DNA of 14,205 nt from Pseudocoprococcus catus (GTDB taxonomy: Bacteria > Bacillota > Clostridia > Lachnospirales > Lachnospiraceae), in NCBI RefSeq assembly GCF_902381825.1, contig NZ_LR698973.1, forward strand, positions 1,142,513-1,156,717, read 5' to 3'. Positions 6,394 to 13,392 of this stretch are shown in pieces. A program made the position numbers and the translations under genes. The stretch's first letter is position 1; every line of letters starts with the position of its first letter. The notes under the pieces are model-generated. The model was not told the DNA's origin. It searched no databases and saw nothing but the letters and a program-made list of their open reading frames with translations.

Positions 6394-7344
6394 ATGGGAT
6401 TAAAGACGGTTGTTTTGAATTCAGAGAGGATGAATTACGATGGCAAGCTGGATTTGTCCGTTTTGTCATCTGAGGTCAAGGAATATGCTTCTACAGAGCA
6501 GGATCAGATTCTTGAACGTGTGCAGGGGATGGATGTTGTTGTGACGAAGGAGATGCCCGTTGACGGCGATACAATTGCCCGTTTTCCGGATTCTGTTCAG
6601 TTGATCTGTGAGGCCGGAACAGGATACAACAATATCGATATTGAAGCTGCAAGGGCCAGAGGTATTACGGTATGCAATATTCCGGCTTACAGCACAGAAC
6701 GTGTGGCCCATACAGCGATTATGATGATTCTGAATCTCAGTTCCTCCATGCAGATCCAGCAGGCAATGCTGGCAAGGGGAGACCGAAGCAATTTTACGAA
6801 ATGTATGCAGGTCAGTCATGTGGAAGTCAATGGCAAGGTCCTGGGTATTGTGGGAGCCGGAAACATTGGACGTGAAGTGATCAAGGTGGCACAGGCCCTT
6901 GGCATGAAAGTACTTGCTTATGTAAGGACACCGAGAGCCGATGAGGATAATCTTAAGTACGTTTCCTTTGAAGAATTGCTGAAACAGAGTGATTATATCA
7001 GTCTGCATTGTCCGCTGACACCGCAGACAAGACATATGATCAACAAAGAGACCATTGCCATGATGAAACCGACAGCTTACATTATTAATACCGGCCGCGG
7101 TGCCCTTATTGATGAACCGGCGCTGATCGAAGCGCTGAAAGAGGGAAGAATTGCCGGTGCAGGTCTGGATGTACAGGAGACAGAGCCGCCGGTACAGGAT
7201 AATCCGCTTTATGATATGCCGAATGTTATTCTGACGCCGCATATGGGCTGGAAGGGCCTTGAGACGCGTCAGAGACTGGTGTCTATCCTGGCTGCCAATA
7301 TTCAGGCGTTTGACGAGGGCAGACCTCAGAATGTGGTCAGCTAA
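6394..7344 (+). CDS. D-isomer-specific 2-hydroxyacid dehydrogenase
   Basis: Cytoplasmic NAD(P)-dependent oxidoreductase of 316 residues that interconverts a 2-oxoacid and a D-2-hydroxyacid. Typical substrates in the family are hydroxypyruvate/glycerate, glyoxylate, pyruvate and phosphoglycerate. The Rossmann motif is GIVGAGNIGRE (151-161). The catalytic triad is complete: Arg235 in NTGRG, Glu264 in QETEPP and His283 in TPHMGW. The substrate-loop signature AGTGYNNID (74-82) is also present. AAAGGGGGAT just before ATG fixes the start. It appears monocistronic, since a promoter follows it and a structured region precedes it. Substrate cannot be assigned. A link to serine/glycerate metabolism would fit the serine dehydratase nearby, but that is speculation. 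Confidence 0.92.
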   Translation: MGLKTVVLNSERMNYDGKLDLSVLSSEVKEYASTEQDQILERVQGMDVVVTKEMPVDGDTIARFPDSVQLICEAGTGYNNIDIEAARARGITVCNIPAYSTERVAHTAIMMILNLSSSMQIQQAMLARGDRSNFTKCMQVSHVEVNGKVLGIVGAGNIGREVIKVAQALGMKVLAYVRTPRADEDNLKYVSFEELLKQSDYISLHCPLTPQTRHMINKETIAMMKPTAYIINTGRGALIDEPALIEALKEGRIAGAGLDVQETEPPVQDNPLYDMPNVILTPHMGWKGLETRQRLVSILAANIQAFDEGRPQNVVS

Positions 7345-7397
7345 GCTTCATTTTGGCTTATATTTAGCTAAAGAGCAGATTCTTTAAATGAAAAGGT

Positions 7398-7425
7398 TTG
7401 ATTTCCTGCATATTTGTGATAGAAT
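7398..7425 (+). promoter_or_regulatory. Promoter for the COG2426/MraY-like gene pair
   Basis: -35 TTGATT (7398-7403), 16-nt spacer, and -10 TAGAAT (7420-7425) preceded by TGA, an extended -10. It lies in the 141-bp gap after the dehydrogenase and gives a leader of about 55 nt. Confidence 0.7.
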
Positions 7426-7485
7426 AGCTTATGTTCGATTTGAGTAGGATGTGTATTATAGTAGAATTGCAGAGGTGCAGGAAAG

Positions 7486-7962
7486 ATGATGAATTATATT
7501 ATTGTATTTTTTATTTCAATGGTGCCGCTGATTGAACTCCGCGGCTCCATTCTTTATGCCACCGGAATAGGACTTCCGTTTTTGCCGGCCTATATCACAG
7601 CCATTATCGGCAATATGCTGCCGGTACCTTTTATCTTTCTGTTTGCGAGAAAGATACTGGTCTGGGGAGCTGATAAGCCGGTCATCGGCAGATTTTTCAG
7701 TTTTTGCCTTGAGAAAGGCGAGAAGGGCGGCAAGAAGCTTCAGGCGAAGGCAGGCAGAGGTTTGTTTGTGGCGCTTTTATTATTCGTGGGCATTCCGCTT
7801 CCGGGAACAGGTGCCTGGACGGGAACTCTGGCAGCCAGTCTTCTGGATATGGATTTCAAGTCCAGTGTGGTGGCTGTTATGTGCGGTGTACTCCTGGCCG
7901 GCATTATCATGGGAGCCGCAAGTGCGGGACTTTTTGGCGCGCTTGGCGCATTGATTGGCTAG
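7486..7962 (+). CDS. Small multidrug-export-like membrane protein (COG2426)
   Basis: A 158-residue integral membrane protein of the Sm_multidrug_ex / COG2426 family. The diagnostic segments are PLIELRGSI near the N-terminus (14-22) and GIPLPGTGAWTGTLAA (102-117), both with re-entrant-loop-like composition. Hydrophobic segments flank a basic cytoplasmic loop (about 77-91, EKGEKGGKKLQAKAGR). The family name comes from a proposed drug-export role with weak support, so transport function should be regarded as unproven. It starts at tandem ATG codons (7486 and 7489), so the exact start may shift by one codon. The MraY-like gene lies 115 bp downstream without a clear promoter between, so cotranscription is likely. 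Confidence 0.85.
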   Translation: MMNYIIVFFISMVPLIELRGSILYATGIGLPFLPAYITAIIGNMLPVPFIFLFARKILVWGADKPVIGRFFSFCLEKGEKGGKKLQAKAGRGLFVALLLFVGIPLPGTGAWTGTLAASLLDMDFKSSVVAVMCGVLLAGIIMGAASAGLFGALGALIG

Positions 7963-8077
7963 AAACCTACAAGGAAGTCTTTGAAATATGCAGGAATCGG
8001 ATAAGACGCATGACTGCCGGGCAGATATGTATTTTATGCCGGTGATGCCTGATTTAGAATGAGAGAGGAAAGAGCTA

Positions 8078-9040
8078 ATGATAAACATGTTGTTTACCGG
8101 TGTGCCGGCGAATATAATGGCACTGGCCGGTCTGGTATTTGCTTTTATAATGACCTGTCTGCTCCTTGCCAAGTGCAATGACAGACTGCCGAAGGATCAG
8201 GGAAGAGAATTTGCTGTGAACGGTGCCCTGTCTGCGGGAAAGCCGAGAGGTGCAGGATTTATATTTATCCTTGTATTTATTGTATCGATTGTTTTATTCT
8301 GTGAGTTGAATACAGAGATTATTATTTACCTTGTATTACTGGCAGCTGCCATGATGACAGGATTTCTGGACGATTGTTCCAGAGCCCCTTGGGGAGAACT
8401 CAAGAAAGGGCTTCTGGATTTCGCCATTGCGGTCATGGTTGCCATTACATTTTTGAACTTTAACAGCAACGTTGTAGAGTTTGCAATCTTCGGCGGCAGT
8501 ATCACGATCCCTCCGGTGATCTTCGGTATTCTGACCGTTGTTCTTGTATGGGTATCCATCAATGTGACAAACTGCAGTGATGGTGTGGATGGTCTGTCCG
8601 GTACGCTGACGATCATCACATTGATCAGTTTGTATATGGTGGATCAGATCAAGGGAATGGATCCGGTCTTCTCCCATACGATTTTGCTGTTTGTCATCTG
8701 TATTCTGGCTTATCTCTGGTTTAATGCAACACCGAGTAAGCTGATGATGGGCGATGCAGGTTCAAGAGCCATGGGCTTTTTCATCAGTATTGCAGCCCTG
8801 AAGACGGGAAGCCCATTTGTTTATATCCCTGTAGCGATTGTACTGATTCTGGACGGCGGTCTCGGTCTTCTGAAGGTATCGCTGCTTCGCTTCCTGAAGA
8901 TCAGGATTCTTGTGAATACAAGAACACCGCTGCATGATCATGTCCGTAAGGTGATGGGATGGTCCAACACACAGGCTGTGTTCAGATTTGCCATCATTCA
9001 GATCATGATTTCAGCAGCAGTTATTTATCTGATCATGTAA
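8078..9040 (+). CDS. MraY-like phospho-sugar transferase (glycosyltransferase family 4)
   Basis: Polytopic enzyme of 320 residues in the MraY/WecA superfamily, which transfers a phospho-sugar from a UDP-sugar to undecaprenyl phosphate. Motifs run in order: SAGKPRGAGF (52-61, replacing KxGTPTMGG); FLDD with Asp98-Asp99; NCSDGVDGLSG (165-175) with Asn165, Asp168 and Asp171; MGDAGS (224-229); and TPLHDHVRKVMGW (283-294). The length and the last motif point to MraY (lipid I synthesis) rather than WecA/TagO. However, the third motif reads HDH (286-288) where MraY has HHH, and the gene stands outside a division/cell-wall cluster. It may be the sole MraY or a paralogue for another lipid-linked sugar. 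The ribosome binding site is GAGAGGAAAG before ATG 8078. Confidence 0.85.
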   Translation: MINMLFTGVPANIMALAGLVFAFIMTCLLLAKCNDRLPKDQGREFAVNGALSAGKPRGAGFIFILVFIVSIVLFCELNTEIIIYLVLLAAAMMTGFLDDCSRAPWGELKKGLLDFAIAVMVAITFLNFNSNVVEFAIFGGSITIPPVIFGILTVVLVWVSINVTNCSDGVDGLSGTLTIITLISLYMVDQIKGMDPVFSHTILLFVICILAYLWFNATPSKLMMGDAGSRAMGFFISIAALKTGSPFVYIPVAIVLILDGGLGLLKVSLLRFLKIRILVNTRTPLHDHVRKVMGWSNTQAVFRFAIIQIMISAAVIYLIM

Positions 9041-9060
9041 TAGAATAGCGTTTATTATAT

Positions 9061-9098
9061 AAAAGGCCAGTTCCGTTGAATGACGGGACTGGTCTTTT
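9061..9098. terminator. Bidirectional terminator between MraY-like gene and sdaAA
   Basis: A 16-bp stem with two G-U pairs joins AAAAGGCCAGTTCCGT (9061-9076) with ACGGGACTGGTCTTTT (9083-9098) around a 6-nt loop. The flanking A run and T run make it work in both directions, as expected between convergent genes. Confidence 0.92.
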
Positions 9099-9111
9099 AG
9101 ACTATCTGTAT

Positions 9112-9981
9112 TTAATGTTTAATTTTGCATTTTGCGCAGGCACTTGGGGATAATGCACATCCGCCAAGGGCCGTTTCGCGCAGTTCAGCAGGCAGTTTTT
9201 TTCCGACGGTATACATGATATCCATCATTTCATCCAGCGGGATCAGCTGGTGAATACCTGCAAGGGAAATTTCAGCGGCCACAATGGCGTTGGATGCACC
9301 GGATGCATTTCGGTTCTGGCATGGATATTCTACCAGGCCACCCACCGGGTCGCAGACAAGACCCAACATGTTCATAAGCACTGTTGAGGCGGCATCTGTA
9401 CATTGTTCCGGTGTTCCGCCCATCAACTCGACAACAGCGGCAGCGGCCATTGCGGCAGCAACGCCGATTTCGGCCTGACATCCGCCGACGGCACCGGCAA
9501 CGGTTGCATTGAGCATGGCAAGATAGCCAATGGCAGAACAGGTGAAGAGTGCGTCGATGATCTGGTCATCGGTGAAATCATATTCTTCCTGAAGTGCCAG
9601 AAGGACACCTGGAATAACACCGGATGAGCCGGCTGTCGGTGCGGCAACGATGAGCCCCATGGAAGCATTGACTTCCAGCACACCCATAGAGTAGGCAATC
9701 GCTTTGGAAATCAGATTGCCGGCAATATTTTTCCCGGAGGACTGCAAGTCAGACAGTTTGCTGCTTTCACCGCCAATCAGACCGCCCATGGACTGGGAAG
9801 GCTGGTTGATGGCTTCTTTGGTGGCATCCTTCATGATTTGAAGGGAGACAGCCATTCTGGATCTGATTTCATCCAGAGGCTTTTCTGTCATCTCACATTC
9901 ACGATCCATCATGATCTGAGAGATGGGTTTGTCATATTCTTTGCAGAGAGATAATAACTCTGCAGCTTTTTTAAAATCCAT
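9112..9981 (-). CDS. sdaAA: L-serine ammonia-lyase, iron-sulfur-dependent, alpha subunit
   Basis: Catalytic subunit of the oxygen-sensitive [4Fe-4S] L-serine dehydratase, which turns L-serine into pyruvate and ammonia in the cytoplasm. It has 289 residues, normal for the split two-subunit form. Visible signatures are AAPTAGSSGVIPG (113-125), GGCQAEIG (166-173), GLVCDPVGGLVEYPCQNRN (207-225) and the C-terminal GGCALSPSACAKCKIKH. Candidate cluster or active-site cysteines are Cys168, Cys210, Cys221 and the C-terminal group Cys275/282/285. GGGAGG before the ATG fixes the start. It is the second gene of the sda operon, 17 nt after sdaAB, and ends against the bidirectional terminator. Confidence 0.96.
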   Translation of the reverse strand: MDFKKAAELLSLCKEYDKPISQIMMDRECEMTEKPLDEIRSRMAVSLQIMKDATKEAINQPSQSMGGLIGGESSKLSDLQSSGKNIAGNLISKAIAYSMGVLEVNASMGLIVAAPTAGSSGVIPGVLLALQEEYDFTDDQIIDALFTCSAIGYLAMLNATVAGAVGGCQAEIGVAAAMAAAAVVELMGGTPEQCTDAASTVLMNMLGLVCDPVGGLVEYPCQNRNASGASNAIVAAEISLAGIHQLIPLDEMMDIMYTVGKKLPAELRETALGGCALSPSACAKCKIKH

Positions 9982-9998
9982 GTTGTGTTCCTCCCGGA

Positions 9999-10667
9999 TT
10001 ATGGTTCGATAATCATAACGTCGTGTACATAATGATTGTCAGAGATCATTTCCTTAATACCCTTCGGAAGGTCTCCGTCGACTTCAACAAGGGTGTAGGC
10101 CGTCTGACCTTTGGATTCGCGGAACAGACGCATGAAGGCAATGTTGACTCCGAAATGGCTGAGAACGGCAGTGATATGCGCAACAAGACCTAACTGATCC
10201 TGGTGTACCACAATAACGGAACTGTATTCACCGGTGAATTCAACTTCAACATTGTTGATCCTGGAAATACGTACTTTGCCGCCGCCAAGGGATTCACCAC
10301 GGATAAGCATGGTTGTTCCGGCTTCATTTTCCATCAGGATATCCACAGAGTTTGGGTGAATATCGGTGACGGTGTCATTCGGTATAAAATGATATTCAAT
10401 GCCGCGTTCGGATGCGATTCGGAAAGAATCCCGGATACGTTTGTCATCTGTATGGAAACCAAGTAACCCGCCTAAAAGCGCGCGGTCTGTACCGTGGCCG
10501 GAATAGGTATGGGCAAAGGAACCATACAGCGTAAATGTTGCTTTTATAATAGGGCCGTTGATCATCTTCTGGGCGAGATAAGCAATCACGGCTGCGCCCG
10601 CTGTATGTGAGCTTGAAGGGCCGATCATATTAGGGCCTAATACATCAAATGCGCTGAGTTGTGCCAT
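9999..10667 (-). CDS. sdaAB: L-serine ammonia-lyase, iron-sulfur-dependent, beta subunit
   Basis: Partner subunit of the Fe-S L-serine dehydratase, 222 residues from the chosen start. The N-terminal part has GPNMIGPSSSHTAGA (11-25), the substrate-binding region shared with the family. The C-terminal part (about 150-222) is an ACT domain (VIVVHQDQLGLVAHITAVLS), which may bind serine or act in regulation. The ATG at 10667 (MAQLSAF) follows GGAGA at the right distance. A TTG start four codons upstream would overlap that site. It is transcribed first, with sdaAA after it. I found no confident promoter on the minus strand in the AT-rich region upstream. Confidence 0.95.
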   Translation of the reverse strand: MAQLSAFDVLGPNMIGPSSSHTAGAAVIAYLAQKMINGPIIKATFTLYGSFAHTYSGHGTDRALLGGLLGFHTDDKRIRDSFRIASERGIEYHFIPNDTVTDIHPNSVDILMENEAGTTMLIRGESLGGGKVRISRINNVEVEFTGEYSSVIVVHQDQLGLVAHITAVLSHFGVNIAFMRLFRESKGQTAYTLVEVDGDLPKGIKEMISDNHYVHDVMIIEP

Positions 10668-11018
10668 AGTTATCTCCAATCTGCTGTAAATAATAGGATG
10701 TTGTGTTAGACTTCTTCGTCAAATGTTTTGCTTAAGTAAGTCATATCTACAAAAGTACCACAAATGTAGAGTGGAAGTAAAGGGATAAAATATTATTTTT
10801 GTCGTTGAGCTCTGATTTTGTACAGGATAACATACAATGTTAAATGAATCAGATTTATGGATTCGATAAAAATAATATCTGTCACTTCTCTAATTCGATA
10901 CACGATTATAATGTGGAAATTCTGCGACAACCCATATGTAGCATAGTGTAGTTGAAAATTGTAATATATTACCATAGGACTTGAATTATATTCGATTATA
11001 AAACATGCATTAAAGTCA
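10668..11018. other. AT-rich divergent intergenic region between sdaAB and the XRE gene
   Basis: About 350 bp with no credible gene. It is clearly richer in A and T than the flanking genes. The word ATTCGAT occurs three times (10861-10867, 10893-10899, 10990-10996), and CGATTATAA occurs twice about 90 bp apart (10903-10911 and 10993-11001). The last copy overlaps the -35 area of the XRE promoter. They could be operator half-sites. The sda promoter must lie here, but no good -35/-10 pair is seen on the minus strand. A minus-strand reading frame of 60 codons (10793-10975) has no ribosome binding site and is rejected. Confidence 0.6.
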
Positions 11019-11024
11019 TATAAT
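10996..11024 (+). promoter_or_regulatory. Promoter of the XRE-family regulator gene
   Basis: Consensus -10 TATAAT (11019-11024) lies 17 nt from a -35-like TTATAA (10996-11001). Transcription would start near 11031, about 26 nt before the GTG start. A CGATTATAA repeat overlaps the -35 position, which would suit autoregulation. Confidence 0.65.
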
Positions 11025-11056
11025 AATTGTATTATATTTCAAAAGGCGGAGAGCAT

Positions 11057-11371
11057 GTGAAATTGACGATTGGCAAAAGAGTAAAAGAACTGAGAGTGAA
11101 GAATAAAATGACGCAGGAGCAGTTGGCGGAAGCTGTAGATGCCTGTGTTGGATATATAAGCAAGATTGAGAATAACAGAGTGAATAATATCAGCCTGTCA
11201 TTGGCATGTGAGCTGGCATCTGTACTGAATGTTTCATTGGGATATCTGGTTGGTGAATCCACAGAGAATGAAATGATGGATGAAGAGATGCTGAGAAAAT
11301 ACGGTGCGTGTACGGCAGATGAGAAGAGAAAGCTGTTAAAGATTGTAGATATTTTAAGGGATGAGGATTAG
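11057..11371 (+). CDS. XRE-family helix-turn-helix transcriptional regulator
   Basis: A 104-residue DNA-binding protein with an N-terminal Cro/CI-type HTH domain (about 4-60): IGKRVKELRVKNKMTQEQLAEAV, then the recognition region CVGYISKIENN, and SLSLACELASVLNVSLGYL. The C-terminal tail (about 66-104) is short and acidic, ending ADEKRKLLKIVDILRDED, as in small chromosomal SinR-like regulators. The GTG at 11057 follows GGCGGAG at good spacing. A TTG at 11027 would lie upstream of that site, and the ATG at 11055 is in another frame and stops at once. No phage or toxin partner is adjacent. Target genes are unknown, though the divergent sda operon and itself are candidates. Confidence 0.88.
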   Translation: MKLTIGKRVKELRVKNKMTQEQLAEAVDACVGYISKIENNRVNNISLSLACELASVLNVSLGYLVGESTENEMMDEEMLRKYGACTADEKRKLLKIVDILRDED

Positions 11372-11463
11372 TCCCGGGATACGTGCTTTTGGCTGAATAG
11401 AACGAGAAGTCTGATAGCAGGCAATACAGATTTGGAGAACCGGATGCAGCCGATACTGAAAAG

Positions 11464-11513
11464 AAAAGCGGCAGTTCCTGAAATACAAAGTGTAGATCAG
11501 GCTGTCGCTTTTT
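11464..11513. terminator. Bidirectional terminator between XRE and PTS_EIIC_2-like genes
   Basis: AAAAGCGGCAG (11464-11474) pairs with CTGTCGCTTTT (11502-11512), with one G-U. After a small TT bulge the stem continues CCTGA/TCAGG. A 15-nt loop and T runs on both strands (TTTTT on +, TTTTCTT on -) complete a two-way terminator for the convergent genes. The remaining sequence between 11372 and 11549 shows nothing else. Confidence 0.85.
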
Positions 11514-11549
11514 GTGCGTTCTGAATCAAATGATGTTGGGGTCAAAAGG

Positions 11550-12617
11550 TCAAATAGACAATTTCATATCGCCGCTTTTGATCCAGTTTTTCTTGCGCAT
11601 GGCTTCTGAGAAGACCAGGGTAAGAAGACCGGGAAGAATAAAATGAAACAGAAAAATCTTGATCAGGACGAGAACCGGACTTTCAACGGCCGTCATTGTC
11701 TGCCATGTCATAATCTGTCCTACCAGGCCGGATGTACCCATACCGCTTCCGGTGGCATTATTGGTCATGCCAACAAAACGGCTGATGGCAATTGGCCCCA
11801 GAATAGCTGATGAGAGAATTTCAGGGATCCAGATCTGGGGATGGCGGATGATATTCGGTACCTGAAGCATGGAAGTGCCGATACCCTGTGCAAGCAGGCC
11901 GCCAACGCCGTTTTCACGGAAGCTGGCAACAGCGAAGCCGATCATCTGGCAGCAGCATCCGATGGTGGCAGCACCGGCAGCAGGACCTGAGAGACCGAGG
12001 ATGATGCCAAGGGCAGCAGAACTGATGGGAAGGGTGAGTACCATACCCATGATGACAGATACGACAATGCCCATGATCAGAGGCTGTTGAACCGTGCCCC
12101 AATTGATGATATCACCAAGGCGTGTCATGATCGTTGACACAGGCGGACCGACGATAATGCCCACTGCACCGCCCGCGATAATGGTGACAGCAGGGGTGAT
12201 CAATAAGTCCAGTTTGGTTTTGCCGGCAGGGAGAGAACCAACAGCAATGCCTGCAAGAGCAGCAATGAAAGCTGACAGAGGATCGCCGGGAACGCTGTAG
12301 ACCAGGGCACCATCAGAAAGAATGGAACCGGAGATAATCGCAGTTGCATAAGCGCCGATCATACCTGCGGCAGCGGCAGATAATGTGACATAAGTCGAGG
12401 ATTTATACTTGTAGGCGACACCGATACCGATGCCGGCGCCGGTGAGACGCTGGGCCATAACGGCAAAAACACCCAGATAATAACCGAAATCGCCGCCGAT
12501 CAGATCAGCGGCCTGTTTGAGGATTGTGCCGATAATCAGGGTGGAAAACAGGCCGAGGGCCATGCCGCTCAGACCGTCAATAAAAATCAAATTTAAAAAC
12601 TTCTTAATTGTTGACAT
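11550..12617 (-). CDS. PTS_EIIC_2 / PfoR-like membrane transporter
   Basis: Polytopic membrane protein of about 355 residues resembling the PTS_EIIC_2 (COG3641, PfoR-like) family. The N-terminus STIKKFLNLIFIDGLSGMALGLFSTLIIG is typical. Many Gly/Ala-rich membrane segments follow, with LTGAGIGIGVAYKYKS, GPPVSTIMTRLGD and SRFVGMTNNATGSGMGTSGLVGQ as recognisable conserved stretches. Members are annotated as PTS sugar IIC components, but no IIA or IIB phosphotransfer partner is encoded here, so sugar phosphorylation is doubtful. The ATG at 12617 follows AGGGAG. An ATG 15 codons upstream lacks a site and lies within the candidate operator region. It is 60 nt downstream of a niaR-like gene, so niacin- or NAD-related transport is a reasonable hypothesis, not a demonstrated one. 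Confidence 0.82.
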   Translation of the reverse strand: MSTIKKFLNLIFIDGLSGMALGLFSTLIIGTILKQAADLIGGDFGYYLGVFAVMAQRLTGAGIGIGVAYKYKSSTYVTLSAAAAGMIGAYATAIISGSILSDGALVYSVPGDPLSAFIAALAGIAVGSLPAGKTKLDLLITPAVTIIAGGAVGIIVGPPVSTIMTRLGDIINWGTVQQPLIMGIVVSVIMGMVLTLPISSAALGIILGLSGPAAGAATIGCCCQMIGFAVASFRENGVGGLLAQGIGTSMLQVPNIIRHPQIWIPEILSSAILGPIAISRFVGMTNNATGSGMGTSGLVGQIMTWQTMTAVESPVLVLIKIFLFHFILPGLLTLVFSEAMRKKNWIKSGDMKLSI

Positions 12618-12634
12618 AGAAAAACTCCCTGTAT

Positions 12635-12644
12635 ACACATGTGT
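12635..12644. promoter_or_regulatory. Palindromic candidate operator upstream of the membrane transporter
   Basis: Perfect 10-bp palindrome ACACATGTGT, with a further TGTC at 12647-12650, lies between the niaR-like stop and the transporter ribosome binding site. Its position suggests a repressor site or an internal promoter control. Whether it matches the NiaR consensus cannot be confirmed here. Confidence 0.4.
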
Positions 12645-12677
12645 CTTGTCAGTCTTTGCCAAATAAAAAGGTTGACC

Positions 12678-13196
12678 TTATGCGCGAACAAGGTAACCTT
12701 TTTCACGAAGTGCACATTCGATATTGTCCAACATGACTTCGGATCGGGCTTCAACTGTGTGATAATGGGTGCCGCCTGCGATGATATTCAGCGGTTTGGC
12801 ATTGGAATACTTCAAACGGTCACAGAATTCTGCCACATCCCGACGGTTCTCCAGAATGAGATTGGCTGTGATTTGCCCGTAAATCTCATGTTCAATGATG
12901 ACATCAAGCACCTTGCCGCCGTTGTCAACAATGGTATTCAATTCATCTGCAATGGCATCATCGCTGTGGTTGACACAGTAAATCCGGTGACAGGCTTCCG
13001 TCTGCTGACTGTACAGAACATATCCCTTCGTTGTGGCGAGAATATCCTTATTCACTGCACGCAGCAGCGCAATATCCTGAACAATAACCTGACGGCTGAC
13101 ACCAAGTGAACGGGCCAGGGCACTTCCCGAGATAGGAGCTGTGCTGTCCCTCAGCATCTGCAGAAGCTGTTCGCGCCTTGCTTCACCTTCCTGCAT
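12678..13196 (-). CDS. niaR: NiaR-like niacin-responsive transcriptional repressor (3H domain)
   Basis: DNA-binding repressor of the NiaR/YrxA family (also named NadR in some Firmicute annotations), 172 residues. Residues 5-60 form a winged HTH (HTH_11) with REQLLQMLRDS and SALARSLGVSRQVIVQDIALLR. Residues about 69-170 are the 3H domain that senses nicotinate: HRIYCVNHSDDAIADELNTIVD, VLDVIIEHEIYGQI and GGTHYHTVEA. The conserved histidines (His77, His103, His144, His146) and Glu85 match the family's metal and effector residues. AAGGAGG before ATG 13196 rejects a 29-codon upstream extension. In other Firmicutes it represses NAD synthesis and niacin uptake genes. Here only a membrane transporter follows it. 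Confidence 0.92.
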   Translation of the reverse strand: MQEGEARREQLLQMLRDSTAPISGSALARSLGVSRQVIVQDIALLRAVNKDILATTKGYVLYSQQTEACHRIYCVNHSDDAIADELNTIVDNGGKVLDVIIEHEIYGQITANLILENRRDVAEFCDRLKYSNAKPLNIIAGGTHYHTVEARSEVMLDNIECALREKGYLVRA

Positions 13197-13322
13197 GTAA
13201 ATCCTCCTTCCTGTATATGTACTGCCCGGACAAACATCAGCATCTGCATGCATCTGATCTATATGAATCCAATCTGCAAGCATCAGGAAGAAATGCCTGT
13301 GGGCAAAATCCTTATGACTAAT

Positions 13323-13351
13323 ATGATAACTTTAAAATCATATTTTGTAAA
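13323..13351 (-). promoter_or_regulatory. Minus-strand promoter of niaR
   Basis: Read on the minus strand: -35 TTTACA (13351-13346), 17-nt spacer, -10 TATCAT (13328-13323). Transcription would start near 13316, giving a leader of about 120 nt. AATATGAT (13320-13327) and ATCATATT (13337-13344) form an inverted repeat across the -10 and spacer and could be an operator. Confidence 0.72.
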
Positions 13352-13371
13352 GGAAAAAGATATGATATAAT
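13345..13371 (+). promoter_or_regulatory. Plus-strand promoter of the C39-like peptidase gene
   Basis: Consensus -10 TATAAT (13366-13371) preceded by TGA (extended -10), with TTGTAA (13345-13350) 15 nt upstream as a short-spaced -35. The element shares bases with the -35 of the divergent niaR promoter, so the two polymerases would compete or share control. Confidence 0.72.
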
Positions 13372-13392
13372 GGGGAAGAGGTGAATAATAAA

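Noticed and set aside
10793..10975. A 60-codon minus-strand frame in the AT-rich region
   Set aside because: No ribosome binding site, no recognisable features, and composition like the surrounding non-coding DNA.
12618..12662. N-terminal 15-codon extension of the PTS_EIIC_2-like protein
   Set aside because: AGGGAG is correctly spaced from the ATG at 12617. The extension is polar, unlike the family, and covers the candidate operator.
13197..13283. N-terminal 29-codon extension of niaR
   Set aside because: A strong AAGGAGG site precedes the internal ATG at 13196, and the family begins at the HTH domain.
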